Shown: positions 12,625-23,304 of the stretch, one piece after another
How the letters are laid out: every line of letters begins with the position of its first letter
How positions within the stretch are numbered: position 1 is the stretch's first letter
From: Amyelois transitella
Taxonomy: Eukaryota > Arthropoda > Insecta > Lepidoptera > Pyralidae
Assembly (NCBI RefSeq): GCF_032362555.1
Contig: NC_083520.1
Location: 4,092,001-4,156,000 of the forward strand
Direction of reading: 5' to 3'
Length of the DNA stretch: 64,000 bases
The notes under the pieces: generated by a model
What the model was told of the DNA's origin: nothing
What the model saw: the letters and a program-made list of their open reading frames with translations, nothing else
The model's database searches: none
Program-made: the position numbers and the translations under genes

Positions 12625-12840
12625 CTGACGAAAGTGACGAATATTTAGTTCCTGTTATACGTCGTCAATTCTCTGGAGACGAACCCGAGGTGCATCTTTG
12701 ACAGTTCTCCTGGATTTGTTATGGTAGGTTTTTACACGATGCGAACCTGACCCATATGGGATCATGGTTACACATCCAATTGCCTAGGCGTGAAGGTGGG
12801 CTCACAATATTGTCTCTTACCTAATAATTTTACAGTTAAA
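12625..12840 (+). repeat. diverged family E copy
   Basis: It contains the family words AGGTTTTTACACGATGCGA and GTTACACATCCAATTGCCTA. The match is weak and the boundaries are approximate. Confidence 0.4.
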
Positions 12841-13552
12841 TTAAGCTAAATACAGTTCCCTAAAAACAGGTTGAATGATTATAATAGAAAGAGGTGAGAA
12901 TGTTAATGCAAAGAACCTAGAAAAGCTAGAAAGAAGAAGATATTTTATCACCACCACTAGTACACCCATATCAGTTTTGTTTCGCAAAGGTTGGTCTGGA
13001 AGAGAATGCTATATAGCAAAAAAGTCCATATATTCATTCATAATGAAATAAGTCATCGCAATTTAGTAAAGACTTTGGCCCTTGTCCCTTTACCATACGA
13101 CACAAACAAAATTAACGAGCCATAACGCCAAACAAATATTCTTTTTTGGGCCAATTATTACCATAATTGACATTTTAACCTTTTATAACTTTTAGTTAAC
13201 CTGACCACTCACAGAACACTTATTTATTTTCTTCATTTATGTGAAGTTTTACCTAGTGAAACCGTGAACAGTATTTACTACTTTTATTACTCAGCGTGTG
13301 AAGCGTATACGCAAGTTAATCAACCTGGAATGTAGACCTTTGATGAGTGATCGCAAAAAATATATTTATTTAAACTTTATTGTACAAAATACAAATGTAT
13401 AGCACAATTGGGGGACTTTATGCTAAAAGCATTATCTACCAGTCAACCATTGGGTCATTATGACATAAATAAATAAATTTCTCGAGTTCCTCCGTGCTTC
13501 GGAAGGCACTTTAAGCCGTAGATTCTGGTTTCATCACTAGTTCGCAGACGTA

Positions 13553-14876
13553 CTACTCTGTCAAGAAAGTAGCGGGAAAAGATCAATAATACACAAACTG
13601 TTTGTTATTCATCCAAATTTATTTTATCACCTTCAAAATATGCTCCTTTAGAAACGATACACTTACGCCAACGAATAATCCAATCATCAAAACATTTTTT
13701 AAACGCTGTTTCCGGAATTGAGGTCAGTTCTCGCCGCGAATTCTCTTTTATGTCTTCTACCGATTGAAAACGGGTGCCACGAAGTGGTAATTTGAGTTTA
13801 GGAAAAAGAAAAAAGTCGGCTGGAGCCATATCTGGTGAATATGGTGGTTGCTCGATGGTATTTGTTGAGTGTTTGGTTAAAAATTCGTTCACAATGATGG
13901 CCTTGTGCGAAGGTGCATTATCATGGTGCAAAATCCAAGAATTTTCTTTCCACAAATCTGGCCTTTTTCGTCGGATTTGCTCTCTTAAACGCCGCATAAC
14001 ACTCAAATAATATTCCTTATTTACCGTTTGACCTTCCGGCAAGAATTCCGAGTGCACAACACCGCGATAGTCAAAGAAAACAGTCAACATGACTTTGACT
14101 TTTGAACGACTTTGGCGTGGTTTTTTCGGTTTCGGTTCAGTTGGAAGGCGCCACTCCGAAGCTTGTTGACTAGTTTGCATGTCAAACTCGTAAACCCACG
14201 TCTCGTCACCAGTAACAATGCGTTTCATGAATGTTAGGTCGGAATTGACTCGTTCTAGCATGTCCTCAGCGACTCTCATGCGATTGAGTTTTTGAAAAAA
14301 ATTCAGGTCTTTTTGGACTAGCCGAGCGGCAACATGTTTCATACCCAAATTATTAGTTAAAATGGTACGGATCGACTCGTGAGATACAGAAAGTTCGGTG
14401 GCTATCTCTCTCAAAGTTGAATGAGGATTTTCAGTCACTATTTCCTTCACTTTTGCGATGTTAACTTCAGTTGCAGACGTTGATGGCCTCCCAGAGCGAG
14501 GATAATCTTCCATCACATCTCGACCGCTTTTGAACGCTTTGTACCACTCATAAGCACGAGTTTTTGATAAAGTCGATTCACCGTAAGCCTTCTGTAACAT
14601 TTTCAGTGACTCCGAACACGATATTCCATTGGCAATGCAAAATTTAAGACAAACTCTTTGTTCGATGTTTTTATCCATTATGAAATTAGCAATACACACT
14701 AGATATGATATAACTAAAAATAGCACTGTATTTAATGTAAACAACAGATGCAACTCAAACTCCGCGCCAAAATGGAAAACAGTTGTGCCAATCTAACAAC
14801 AACAAAAAAAACAAAAATTTGAATTTGGAACCATAAATAAATAATCCATTCCCGATACTTTTCTGACTGAATGTAT
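13553..14876 (-). mobile_element. mariner (Tc1/mariner) transposon, apparently full length
   Basis: The element is about 1.3 kb with imperfect terminal inverted repeats. On the plus strand the left end reads ACTCTGTCAAGAAAGTAG and the right end, read inward on the minus strand, ATTCAGTCAGAAAAGTAT. I count 19 of 24 matches. TA dinucleotides flank both ends, as expected for the TA target of this superfamily, though the exact first base is uncertain. It contains one uninterrupted transposase gene and lies in the probable first intron of the minus-strand host gene. Confidence 0.9.
13605..14678 (-). CDS. mariner transposase, DD34D, intact
   Basis: Cut-and-paste transposase of 357 residues from MDKNIEQRV. 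The frame is open 25 codons further upstream, but I chose this start because it fits the usual mariner length (about 345) and N-terminus. Residues about 1-110 form the paired helix-turn-helix DNA-binding region, with YEWYKAFKSGR and RSGRPSTS linking the parts. The catalytic region has all three acidic residues: D158 in VTGDETWVYEFD, D253 in HHDNAPSHKA and D288 in YSPDMAPADFFLFPKLK. There are 34 residues between the second and third, the mariner signature. There is no frameshift or stop, so the copy is young or was recently active. It may also be a domesticated gene, but the TIRs argue for an ordinary transposon. I did not assign a subfamily. Confidence 0.95.
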   Translation of the reverse strand: MDKNIEQRVCLKFCIANGISCSESLKMLQKAYGESTLSKTRAYEWYKAFKSGRDVMEDYPRSGRPSTSATEVNIAKVKEIVTENPHSTLREIATELSVSHESIRTILTNNLGMKHVAARLVQKDLNFFQKLNRMRVAEDMLERVNSDLTFMKRIVTGDETWVYEFDMQTSQQASEWRLPTEPKPKKPRQSRSKVKVMLTVFFDYRGVVHSEFLPEGQTVNKEYYLSVMRRLREQIRRKRPDLWKENSWILHHDNAPSHKAIIVNEFLTKHSTNTIEQPPYSPDMAPADFFLFPKLKLPLRGTRFQSVEDIKENSRRELTSIPETAFKKCFDDWIIRWRKCIVSKGAYFEGDKINLDE

Positions 14877-15338
14877 AGCCTTAATAGATGCAGCGTAATA
14901 AATCAGACACTAGTATTGACCAATTATATGCAAACAAACAAAACATACTATTTAGTACTAGAATAAGTAATAAGTCTTTGTTTTAACCACGCCAGACATC
15001 TCATTGGGCTTGACCTGGTTCTGTCAGACGTTGCATCATTAACCACGTCCAAGAATAAACATGTTCGCTCCTCATGACCCTTGGAGTCAAAGTCGTTTGA
15101 AATTGAAAGCCTAGTCTTTCTCTATAACCAGTTTTAGGAATGAGTAGAAATCTAACACCACAATATCTTGTGACACTTTTTTACAGAACATAAAGAATAA
15201 TTTCTCTGTTAGTGCCTACCAATGTGATGGGTCAGCAATCTGTGGCCATCTGAATCTAGTCGATAGAAGCCTTCAAGTAATTTTGGGACTGTTGGCTCTG
15301 TCTACATATGATATTTACTGGTCATTTCATATCTTTAT

Positions 15339-15384
15339 AAACGTACAGTCCGCTAAAGATTTTTCTTTAGCGGACTGTACGTTT
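15339..15384. repeat. perfect inverted repeat, 20-base arms, 6-base spacer
   Basis: Left arm AAACGTACAGTCCGCTAAAG, spacer ATTTTT, then its exact reverse complement. It is the first of two adjacent perfect hairpins, 7 bases apart. Confidence 0.97.
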
Positions 15385-15391
15385 ACTGTAC

Positions 15392-15439
15392 GTTTGTTTC
15401 AACAGGGGTCATGAAAACATGACCCCTGTTGAAACAAAC
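15392..15439. repeat. perfect inverted repeat, 22-base arms, 4-base spacer
   Basis: The left arm is 15392-15413 and begins GTTTGTTTCAACAGGGG; the right arm, 15418-15439, is its exact reverse complement. The spacer is AAAA. There is no U-run after the stem and no gene nearby, so it is not a terminator. Confidence 0.97.
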
Positions 15440-16019
15440 ACCGTAGGCAACTTTCTTTGCACGCAAGTGTACGTATGCGTCAGTTGAGATTCAAGACATG
15501 TAATACGTATTTTATACATATATGGAAAGTGTAACAGGTTCATAACTCGAATATCTTTTAATGGATTGTTGAACAATTTTTCACCTTGTTACATGACTTC
15601 AAAGAAGGTTTCGTTGATTGTAAGGACTATAGTTATTGACATTATGCGATTTGAAGTTTTGTTGGCAATAAGATGTCTGTATTTTTCAATATATCTAAAA
15701 CACGATTTATGTTATGACTATTTTGTATTTAAATCTCTATATATATTCTGTATTCTTAAATATTCATTTATTTACGTAATGCCTGCATCTTTGGGTCAAA
15801 TAAATTTACATACAGACTAGTGCCTAGTAGGTAGAGAGAAACAGAGAGACATATGATTTAGTTATGTTACGTATTAGGTTGCTAAGCTAAATAACAATCA
15901 ATATTAGCGAGACTGTTGGCTCTATCAATCCCGTAAGTGATAAAGATTTTATGTATGTGTGTAAATAATACTCAGCATATTATTCTGTTATGATATAAAC
16001 CAACAACCTTTGTAAATTC

Positions 16020-16058
16020 ACTTACCAAAATAGATCTTAGTGATCTATTTTGGTAAGT
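16020..16058. repeat. perfect inverted repeat, 17-base arms, 5-base spacer
   Basis: Left arm ACTTACCAAAATAGATC, spacer TTAGT, then the exact reverse complement. It lies just left of a family C copy. Confidence 0.95.
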
Positions 16059-16074
16059 AGTTAGTAAGGCTCAA

Positions 16075-16215
16075 ATGAATGCCAAGAGTTTTAGACCGAC
16101 CGACGAGCATGTAAAGAGAGTGATGAATATAGATGAAGCGATAAAAGATGTAGTAGTCTCTGCCTACCTTTCCGAAGATATTGTTTGTATGATTTCTGAG
16201 CCAAGATTTTTTATA
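16075..16215 (+). repeat. family C copy
   Basis: It contains GAGTGATGAATATAGATGAA and AGTAGTCTCTGCCTACC, the family core. The tail is degenerate. Confidence 0.6.
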
Positions 16216-18276
16216 TCTAGTTTTGTTGAGCAATAACGAAAAGGTGAAAATAATGATCAGGAATTTCATCGACACTAGTGACATTTTGGTCTACTTAACG
16301 AATAAAAATAAAAATGTGATTGACATTTACCTACAAGAAAAATTTATGCTAATAATTTCTCGGTAAGGACACAACATTTACTCTAGGTACTATATGCCAA
16401 TGTAATAATATTGAACATAGGTAATTTATAAACCTTAACATAATTTATTAATCCCAATGACGATGAAATTTAATAAAAAAGTAAATTATCTAAAGTACCT
16501 CAAAACGCAAGAATAAATTGTGTTTGCCTTTTTTTACACCCACAGGAAAAGACTGACCAGTTAAATTTTATATGAAGTATTTATACCTGAATTAGGTTAC
16601 GAGATTGAGAGATACATGTGATGGACCACGATCATGGTCTAGGTTTTTATATGAAGCGACTCTCAACTGACCTCCGTTAAATCTTTATTGGGGCACTTTA
16701 TATTTATTTAATTGCGCGAAATTACAATTTTTCTATGGTGTCAACGACATGACAAGGTTACCCGGAAAATGAGCCTTACGACCTGATTCATATAAATTGT
16801 CCTCACCCATTAAACTTGTTTAATTGCTTGCGGACTTTCGATTTAAGGTCAAGAAAAAAATGCTTCCGTGTGGTCACAAAAAATTGCCAAAAGACATATC
16901 ACAATGGGCATTTGTGCGCGTTGATTTACTATGATATAAATGTCACATTGTACAAACACATGTACGAACTGAAACCAAATTACAAATAATTTTACTTTCT
17001 TGAAAAATGACAATCTGTTTGGTATAATATGCAGACTTAATACCGAGAGAAAGCAGATAACTTTATTTATTTATTTCACGAATTTAACAACGATTATATA
17101 TAGTTGGTACATTATCATTAGAAAGGTTAATTAACAGAATTCGTTAAGAATAAAGCCAATAGAAAAATATTACAAAGCTTGGTATATGTACTATTATTAT
17201 GGAATGTTCATAACTAAAGACAGATTATAACAAAGGAAACAAAATAAAAATGATTATTATTTATAAACACCAGGTTAAAGAAATTTTTTAAATTATGCAG
17301 GTAGACAAGTAACCCATTAAACAGTCAACACGTTAAGAAAATTTATATATGATTTTCACATCGAAATATCTTATTTTTAAGAGTAAGCTTAAGGCTTATC
17401 AACACAAACTAAATGAAGAATATAATTATATTCATGTAGGTAGATGCATAAAATTATGAACAGGTTTCTTAGCTTTTAACTGTACCAAACTCTCTACAGT
17501 TTCAACGTTAAAAAATCGCACTTAATGTCGAAGGCCAAAGTTTACGGCCACTGTCCGCAGTGCAATGAGCATTTATCTTTTAATCGCCTTTAGGTAATTA
17601 TCGAAATGTCGTTAATTAATGAGAGGAAGTGGTTTATTGATCCGTTTCCAAGTTGAATATAGGAAAATGTTAAGTTGAGCGATTTAATTTATTTCAATGT
17701 TGCGGTTAGGTAATATAATAAAGTAAACTTATTCAAAATATTAAACATTTTTTTTTAAAGTAATTTCACTTAGTTATTTTGTCTTGTGTTTCTTTATATG
17801 GGTAAGTTTTAGGTAATAATGTAAAATGGCAAAAAAAAAAACATTTGGTTGAACCATTGCTGTATTGAGAAAAAGTGTAGCTGTCTACGAATTTCGTAGC
17901 TAGGAACGTCTAATAATACTAGATTTCTCTGAGGCATAACATTTGTAAGGGCCAAAAGTTAGTAGATATCACAAAATTGCTTAGTGTCTTCGGGTATGTG
18001 TTCATATATAATAGTATTAAATTTATTAGTATATAAAATAGGGAAATTTTTATATGTAGAAAGTCTACATCTACATAATTTATAAAAATTTAAAATAAAA
18101 CTGTGATATGGATGTAATACTTCTAATAGGTATTAACTTAAAAATTCTAATAGGTTATAATTCCAATTAATTCTGCTGTTTCGTTGAAAGCGCGGTTCGT
18201 TAAAAGTTAAGTTTTTACAGTTAACTGGTAAATTTCAAACTGACTTGGGCGGTGGGTGTACCTACATAAATTTATA

Positions 18277-18640
18277 TTAAAAAAACTAGCTTTTACCCGC
18301 AGCTCCACCTTCGTCATACATATACATATAGTCACGTCTATATCCCGTACGGGGTAGACAGAGTCAAAAGTCTTGAAAGACTGAAAGGCCACGTCCAGCT
18401 GTATGGCTTTATAACAAATATATCAGCCCATTCCTAAGTCGCGTATTACAAAATTCGTGGACATGATATAGACTGGTTATATTCTAAAGTGCCGGAAGTC
18501 CTACGGCACGTTTTCCCAATATAAAATATGTCTACATCATAGAAAATTTCATCAAAATAGGTCCAACAGTACACCTGTGAAAGCGTTACAGACAGACAGA
18601 CTTTCGCATTTATACTAATAGTATGGATATTAGTATGGAT
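18277..18640 (+). repeat. family F copy interrupted by a family B copy
   Basis: The F head CTAGCTTTTACCCGCAGCTC lies at 18287-18306. Its remaining body and end, including GACAGACAGACTTTCGC, lie at about 18520-18640. Between them, at 18310-18410, is an inverted family B copy with TATAGTCACGTCTATATC, GGTAGACAGAG and the stem AGTCTTGAAAGACT. The B element therefore appears to have landed in an existing F element. Confidence 0.55.
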
Positions 18641-19141
18641 TCATGCTTTTTAATTACATAAACATAGCATCAATACGCCGTTTTCTACATATATCGCGTT
18701 ATGTCACTGAGAAGTTTGATCAGAGTGGTTTGCGTAAATTGGCGACACTTGTTCAAGGCTGTTTTACTTCAAATACTTGAATCGTTGTAATTCTTAAGCG
18801 AGTTGATTCGATGAGTTGAATAACCTAATATTATCATTTGAGCCCATTAAAATGGGTAGTTAAAAAACAGTTGACACATTTTTTATTGGTTAGCAAAAGT
18901 TATAAATAGATGTGATTAGTCATGTTTTTATAATTATTACTTTTCATTTAAATTTATGAAAAACCAATAAATGTGTTAGAAATGTGATAACATATAATTT
19001 GCATTCAAATCTGGGAAACGCATAATTTCGAAGTACCCACAGAATTTCGATTTTACAACTTTTTGACTAAAAGTTTTTATACAAAATTAACATTAATTCA
19101 GCAAATTCTTATCTACAGCATATTATAGTGAAAAATCTCAC

Positions 19142-19240
19142 CTTTCAGTCCACTACTATACAAAACAAACGTTCTAAGTACACAGATAATCACGTGTAAA
19201 ATCACTCGGCACTCGCAAGCGGGATTATGACGCAGTGACG
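19142..19240 (-). other. candidate non-coding first exon of the minus-strand gene
   Basis: On the minus strand a GC-richer stretch around 19200-19320 leads to a strong donor, CTGAAAG|GTGAGA, at 19142/19141. Between them there is no ATG, as expected for a 5' non-coding exon. It could splice to the acceptor at 9013. Nothing but composition and the splice signals supports it, and the right end is a guess. Confidence 0.3.
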
Positions 19241-19244
19241 CGTG

Positions 19245-20630
19245 CGCACCAGTCGGCGATTACGATATAACTGAGACGTCAAACAGCCTCCTTTTACAAG
19301 ACCCTATGTCACCGGCCAGACTACACACAACAGAAAAGCAACGTACCCAAATCTATAAAGTCTCATGTAAGAGATATTTTCATATAACGTAACATCACTG
19401 TAATACAAAAGATAAATTATCAATGGTTAAAATTGGAATTTGCAAAATATATCATATCAATGGTTGAACATTTTATTTAGAAGTAAAAATTTAAAAAATA
19501 TTACAATTCACGCAAATTTTCATATCGAGTTTTTTTAATACAGGAATTAATTATATTATTAAATTTTTAAGAAAAATTGAATTTTTCCAAAGTTGACACT
19601 TTGCTAAAATTATGATGATTAAGAAATGTAACTTGCATGAAACATACTAATTTCTGAACACTTTCGACACAGTCAACGAAGAACAGTTTTATTCACTATA
19701 CACTGTACCTCTATTGACAAACTTCCGATGATGAATTACGAGTATATCGGTATAACACGCGGAAACAAGGCCGGATCAAAAGTCTGCGGTCAGACATGTT
19801 GCATTGTGCGGACTTTTAAATTTATCATCGGCGGAAAGTATGCGACCGGATTTTACCCGTGCTCTATAATAAGACTTTGTTATGAGTTTCATTGATATAT
19901 TTTTATTCAATAATACTTATTAATAATAATACTCCATCCACATGTTATAAAAAAAATGCCAGCGGGTTGAGAACTCTTCGTTTTTAGAAGTCAGTAAAAA
20001 ATCCCTTTTTTCGGAACATCCTCTCTTAGTACCCCACACCTATACATAAAAGAAACCTATATGTTCAGCCTACCTATATGTATAGCGTTCATTCAATTTT
20101 TTTTTATTTATGGGATCACCAACAGCATTACATATAAAACATTTGCAGATTATTTTATTTCAGTCAATCAGCGTCATCTTTCACATCATATATGTATACT
20201 AGTGTATACCCGTGGCTCGGTCCGCGGAAATCCTGTGTAAGTGTACCTCCAGACCACATAAGGAACGTATGAATATGATAAACTGAAATCTCTAGTCCTA
20301 GCGGTTTGTGATATGCGTATGTGTAGTTTCTTTTTAATTTCTTTTGGTTTTTATTGTAAAAACTTACAAAATTCAAAATTCAAAATTTTTATTCATTATT
20401 ATAGGATATTATTATATCGCTTAATAATTGTCGTATGGTTTAACAACTTGGTTGACGTCAAATAAATTACTTAAAAACTAAGTTTACTGCCGCTTCCAAG
20501 GCGTCAGTGCAGAAGAAGCGGTAACAAACTGCACTGCAGCATTTTCATCAACAACGTCAACTTCACAATATTAAATTATACTTAGAATAGAATGTGGACG
20601 GGAGAATACATTGTTCACGGGAGATTTATA
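19245..20630. other. no gene seen
   Basis: AT-rich DNA with a few GC-richer patches (19245-19330 and 19755-19870) that could be promoter or enhancer DNA of the minus-strand gene. At 20360-20600 there is a stretch beginning AAATTCAAAATTCAAAATTT that resembles the 3' end of a LINE. Confidence 0.4.
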
Positions 20631-20634
20631 TATT

Positions 20635-20705
20635 TATGAGATTTAATATTGAAAAAAGAAAAATATATATATATATATATATATTTTTCTTTTTTCAATA
20701 TTAAA

Positions 20706-20712
<7 letters not shown>
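20635..20712. repeat. 78-base perfect palindrome with no spacer
   Basis: Arms 20635-20673 and 20674-20712 are exact reverse complements. The outer part is TATGAGATTTAATATTGAAA and the centre is an AT run. A further TA microsatellite adjoins it. It can extrude as a long cruciform. Confidence 0.97.

Positions 20713-20753
<41 letters not shown>
20711..20753. repeat. (TA)n microsatellite
   Basis: About 21 TA units directly after the palindrome, at the 3' side of the LINE fragment (which is on the minus strand). It may have grown from the AT centre of the palindrome or from the LINE tail. Confidence 0.9.
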
Positions 20754-20758
<5 letters not shown>

Positions 20759-20841
20759 TATTATGGATTGCCAATTTTAAAAAGATTTATGTACAGAGTG
20801 TACTGAAATTTTGATTTAAGTTCAAATTAAACTACAATTAA

Positions 20842-21322
20842 TTACGAGGTTCCTGTGCCAAGCTCGAGCCAGATGTTTTTATCATTAAGGTAATCATCAG
20901 TCCTATAATAAGCCTTCCCACAAAGTACTTTCTTTACATACTCTTTGAATTTTCGGTTGGGCATATCAAGAACAGACTCCGGCAACCTATTATAAAATCG
21001 TATACAGTTCCCCATAAATGATTTACTGACTTTGCTAAGCCTATGAAACGGCATGACTAATTTATGTTTATTACGTAAATTTCTATCAGTTGTGGCACTA
21101 ACTTTTTGAAAAAAAGAGGTATTTTTCCTAACATACATTATAAGATCAAAAATGTACTGGGTCGCTACTGTAGGTATGTTTATTTTCTTAAATAGTTGTC
21201 TTAACGAGTCTCTTGGTCCTAAGCCGTAAATTGCGCGAACGGCCCTTTTCTGAATTATAAAAATAGTCTGTATATCAGCCGCGCTACCCCATAAAAGTAA
21301 ACCATAAGATAACAAATTACTT
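20842..21322 (-). pseudogene. 5'-truncated LINE, C-terminal part of jockey-type reverse transcriptase polyprotein
   Basis: The frame encodes 157 residues, including LSYGLLLWGSAADIQTIF, QKRAVRAIYG and SFMGNCIRFYNRLPESV, ending GTGTS and a stop. These words are typical of the region after the reverse transcriptase domain in jockey-like non-LTR elements, where QK-RA-R-I is conserved. The frame breaks immediately upstream at about 21322, with no RT catalytic motif. This is therefore a 5'-truncated insertion, the usual result of incomplete reverse transcription. The first codon is TTG. It is not expected to be expressed as a protein. Confidence 0.85.
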
Positions 21323-21639
21323 TATTAAAATATCTAAATCCAATATATAGTTAAAAAATATAAGTTGAGCTGTATGAAATCCTTTTGCCATCTATTTCAA
21401 TTAGAAAAGAAAATGATTGCTTCTGGCGAATAGCAACAAAAAGTTCATTAACTATGTGAATATGCGATGAGAATTTAGGATAAAGTAAGTATAAATAAAT
21501 TGTATTAGAACACAAACATAAACATGAATATGATGATGATGAATGGTTGACTGGTAAATAATGCATCTAGCATTAAGTCTGCCAATTGTGCTAAACATTT
21601 GTATTTTGTGCAATAAAGTTTAAATAAATAAATAAACAT

Positions 21640-21800
21640 ACATACATATGTCACATACAAATCACTCTAACCTTACATGGTAGACAGAAAAAATTGTCAC
21701 AGGACCTGAAGGCCACATTTATTTAGATGGCAATATAGTGATAGTGGTCGGGTATCGCCTAAATGTAGAATCCTAGTTCATAACCATTTCCTTTAATTCA
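21640..21800 (-). repeat. diverged family B copy
   Basis: It contains ACATGGTAGACAGAAAAAAT-like sequence and the order of family boxes up to CATTTCCTTT. It is old: the stem-loop and the CAAATAGTGACAGG box are eroded. Confidence 0.5.
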
Positions 21801-22354
21801 CTTTTACTATCTGCATAAGAAAAGCTGGTACGCACTATATTTTTCTTTGTTACCAGACTAACACAGCGTTAAGCATAGATAATTATTTCAATAAGATTTT
21901 TTTGTGTGTTGTCAATAAAAGACATCAACGAGTTATTACCTATGTTGCATTATTATTTACAAACATATTACAAATGGGTACGTAATCACATTAACTTTAA
22001 GCTGTTAGTGTATTCATAATAAAAAATAAAAAAAATGAAATATTTATAATGTTTATAGGGTAAACCGTATAGCTATTGCCCACTTAAGGACTTCAAACAC
22101 TTTGGCTTCAAATTATAAAAAAAGTATTACAAGTTTCAACCATTTATAATTTTTTTCTTATGTCTAAATAAGATCTCCATCAAAGTGTTAACGATTTTTA
22201 GTCAAAACTTACATGGCTTAGAAAATAAATAAACAAATTTAAAATTATCCAAAAATGTACAGTTATTGCCCATTGCTTACACTAATTGCCCACATCACAG
22301 CACAGTAATTGCCCAGTACCCTTAAATGATAAATTAGACTTTGAACTTTTGTCA

Positions 22355-22536
22355 CTCCTTCTGATGTTCTTCAAAAATGCCTTCCACCAACCATCACCTG
22401 GCTTATTTTAAAAAAACGAATTAGGGCGCGGGTTTTCTTCCAAAAACTTTTGCACGGAGTCTAAAATGTCTATTTCGAGGAAATCCTTTTCTAGCGATAT
22501 TTTTATCCAATCCTCCAAACGACTTTCTTCAGACAT
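22355..22536 (-). pseudogene. CENP-B-type helix-turn-helix piece of pogo-like transposase
   Basis: From ATG at 22536 the frame reads MSEESRLEDWIKISLEKDF, then DSVQKFLEENPRPN, a TAA at 22410-22408, and after it NKPGDGWWKAFLK in the same frame. The order EE-RL-DWI ... RPN-F ... PGDGWW-AFL is the hallmark of the second DNA-binding domain (HTH_Tnp_Tc5) in pogo/jerky transposases. The in-frame stop and the lack of any catalytic domain make it a pseudogene. In an intact protein it would follow directly after the piece at 23125-23304. Confidence 0.75.
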
Positions 22537-22548
22537 TTATAGGTATAG

Positions 22549-22815
22549 GTGACTAGCTGTGCCCGCAACTTCGTCCACGTGGAATAATTATTTTGAGCAT
22601 TATTGAAGCCCTCAAGAATAAATCACTTTCTCCGTTTTTTCACATTTTCTATTATTTCTTTGCTCCTTATAGTTACAGTGTGATATTATATAGCCTAAAG
22701 TCTTCCTCGATTAATGGTCTATTCAACGCAAAAATATTTTTTCAATTCGAACCAGTAGTTCCTGAGATTCAAACAAACAAACAAACTCTTCAGCTTTATA
22801 ATATTAGTATAGATG
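22549..22815 (+). repeat. family F element nested in the pogo-like remnant
   Basis: It begins GACTAGCTGTGCCCGCAACT and ends ATAATATTAGTATAGATG, the characteristic ends of this family. It splits the two transposase pieces and so is younger than the DNA transposon. An open frame inside it is not a gene. Confidence 0.65.
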
Positions 22816-23124
22816 GTCCTGTAGCAATAGATTTAAAGCTTACCTAATTAAAGTTGAAGTGCAATCAGAGTAAGAGAAGAGGGGAAAGGATATAAGATAA
22901 AATGAAAGATTTAAATTACTTTTTAAGTGTATAGGAACAAACGGGCCAAAAAATACAATAAACTTGACTCTTGTCAAACAGACATTTTTTAATTTACTTG
23001 TTCACCGAATTTATGGCGGGACGAAGGAGATCCGCGTATGAGTTTTTATACATACGGTTGTCCGTTTGTTACTAACATATAATTTTATTTATTTATAGTA
23101 TTTACAACTATTTAAATGTGATCC

Positions 23125-23304
23125 CTACAGTCCTAAACTGGTTTTATGTCCCAGATTTTTAATATAGTAGCGGAGACTGGACCTCGGAACACAGTATTTT
23201 TCAGCAATTTGCCTTGTAGACAAATTGTTAGAAGCATCTTGAAGAGCCTCGATAGCTTTCTGTAAATTTTCTTTGCTATATTGCACTTTTGATGTCTTTG
23301 GCAT
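23125..23304 (-). pseudogene. pipsqueak-type helix-turn-helix, N-terminus of pogo-like transposase
   Basis: Fifty-nine residues start MPKTSKVQYSKENLQKAIEA, continue LSTRQIAEKYCVPRSSLRY and stop after TSLGL. The pattern A-LSTRQIAEKY-VPRSSLR is the first, pipsqueak-like DNA-binding domain of pogo/jerky/CENP-B proteins, used to bind the transposon ends. The frame is open upstream of the ATG. The rest of the transposase is missing or displaced. A host pipsqueak gene is unlikely, because the piece lies within transposon ends and ends abruptly. Confidence 0.75.

Larger units (their letters stand above)
9013..19141 (-). other. 10-kb stretch without host exons, probable first intron
   Basis: If the non-coding exon near 19.2 kb is real, this is intron 1 of the minus-strand gene. 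It holds the mariner copy, five strong inverted repeats, a tandem palindrome array and family fragments, all listed separately. About 10080-10170 is somewhat GC-richer and unassigned. Confidence 0.35.

Noticed and set aside
15392..15439. Transcription terminator hairpin
   Set aside because: Intrinsic terminators are bacterial, there is no T-run after the stem and no gene ends here.
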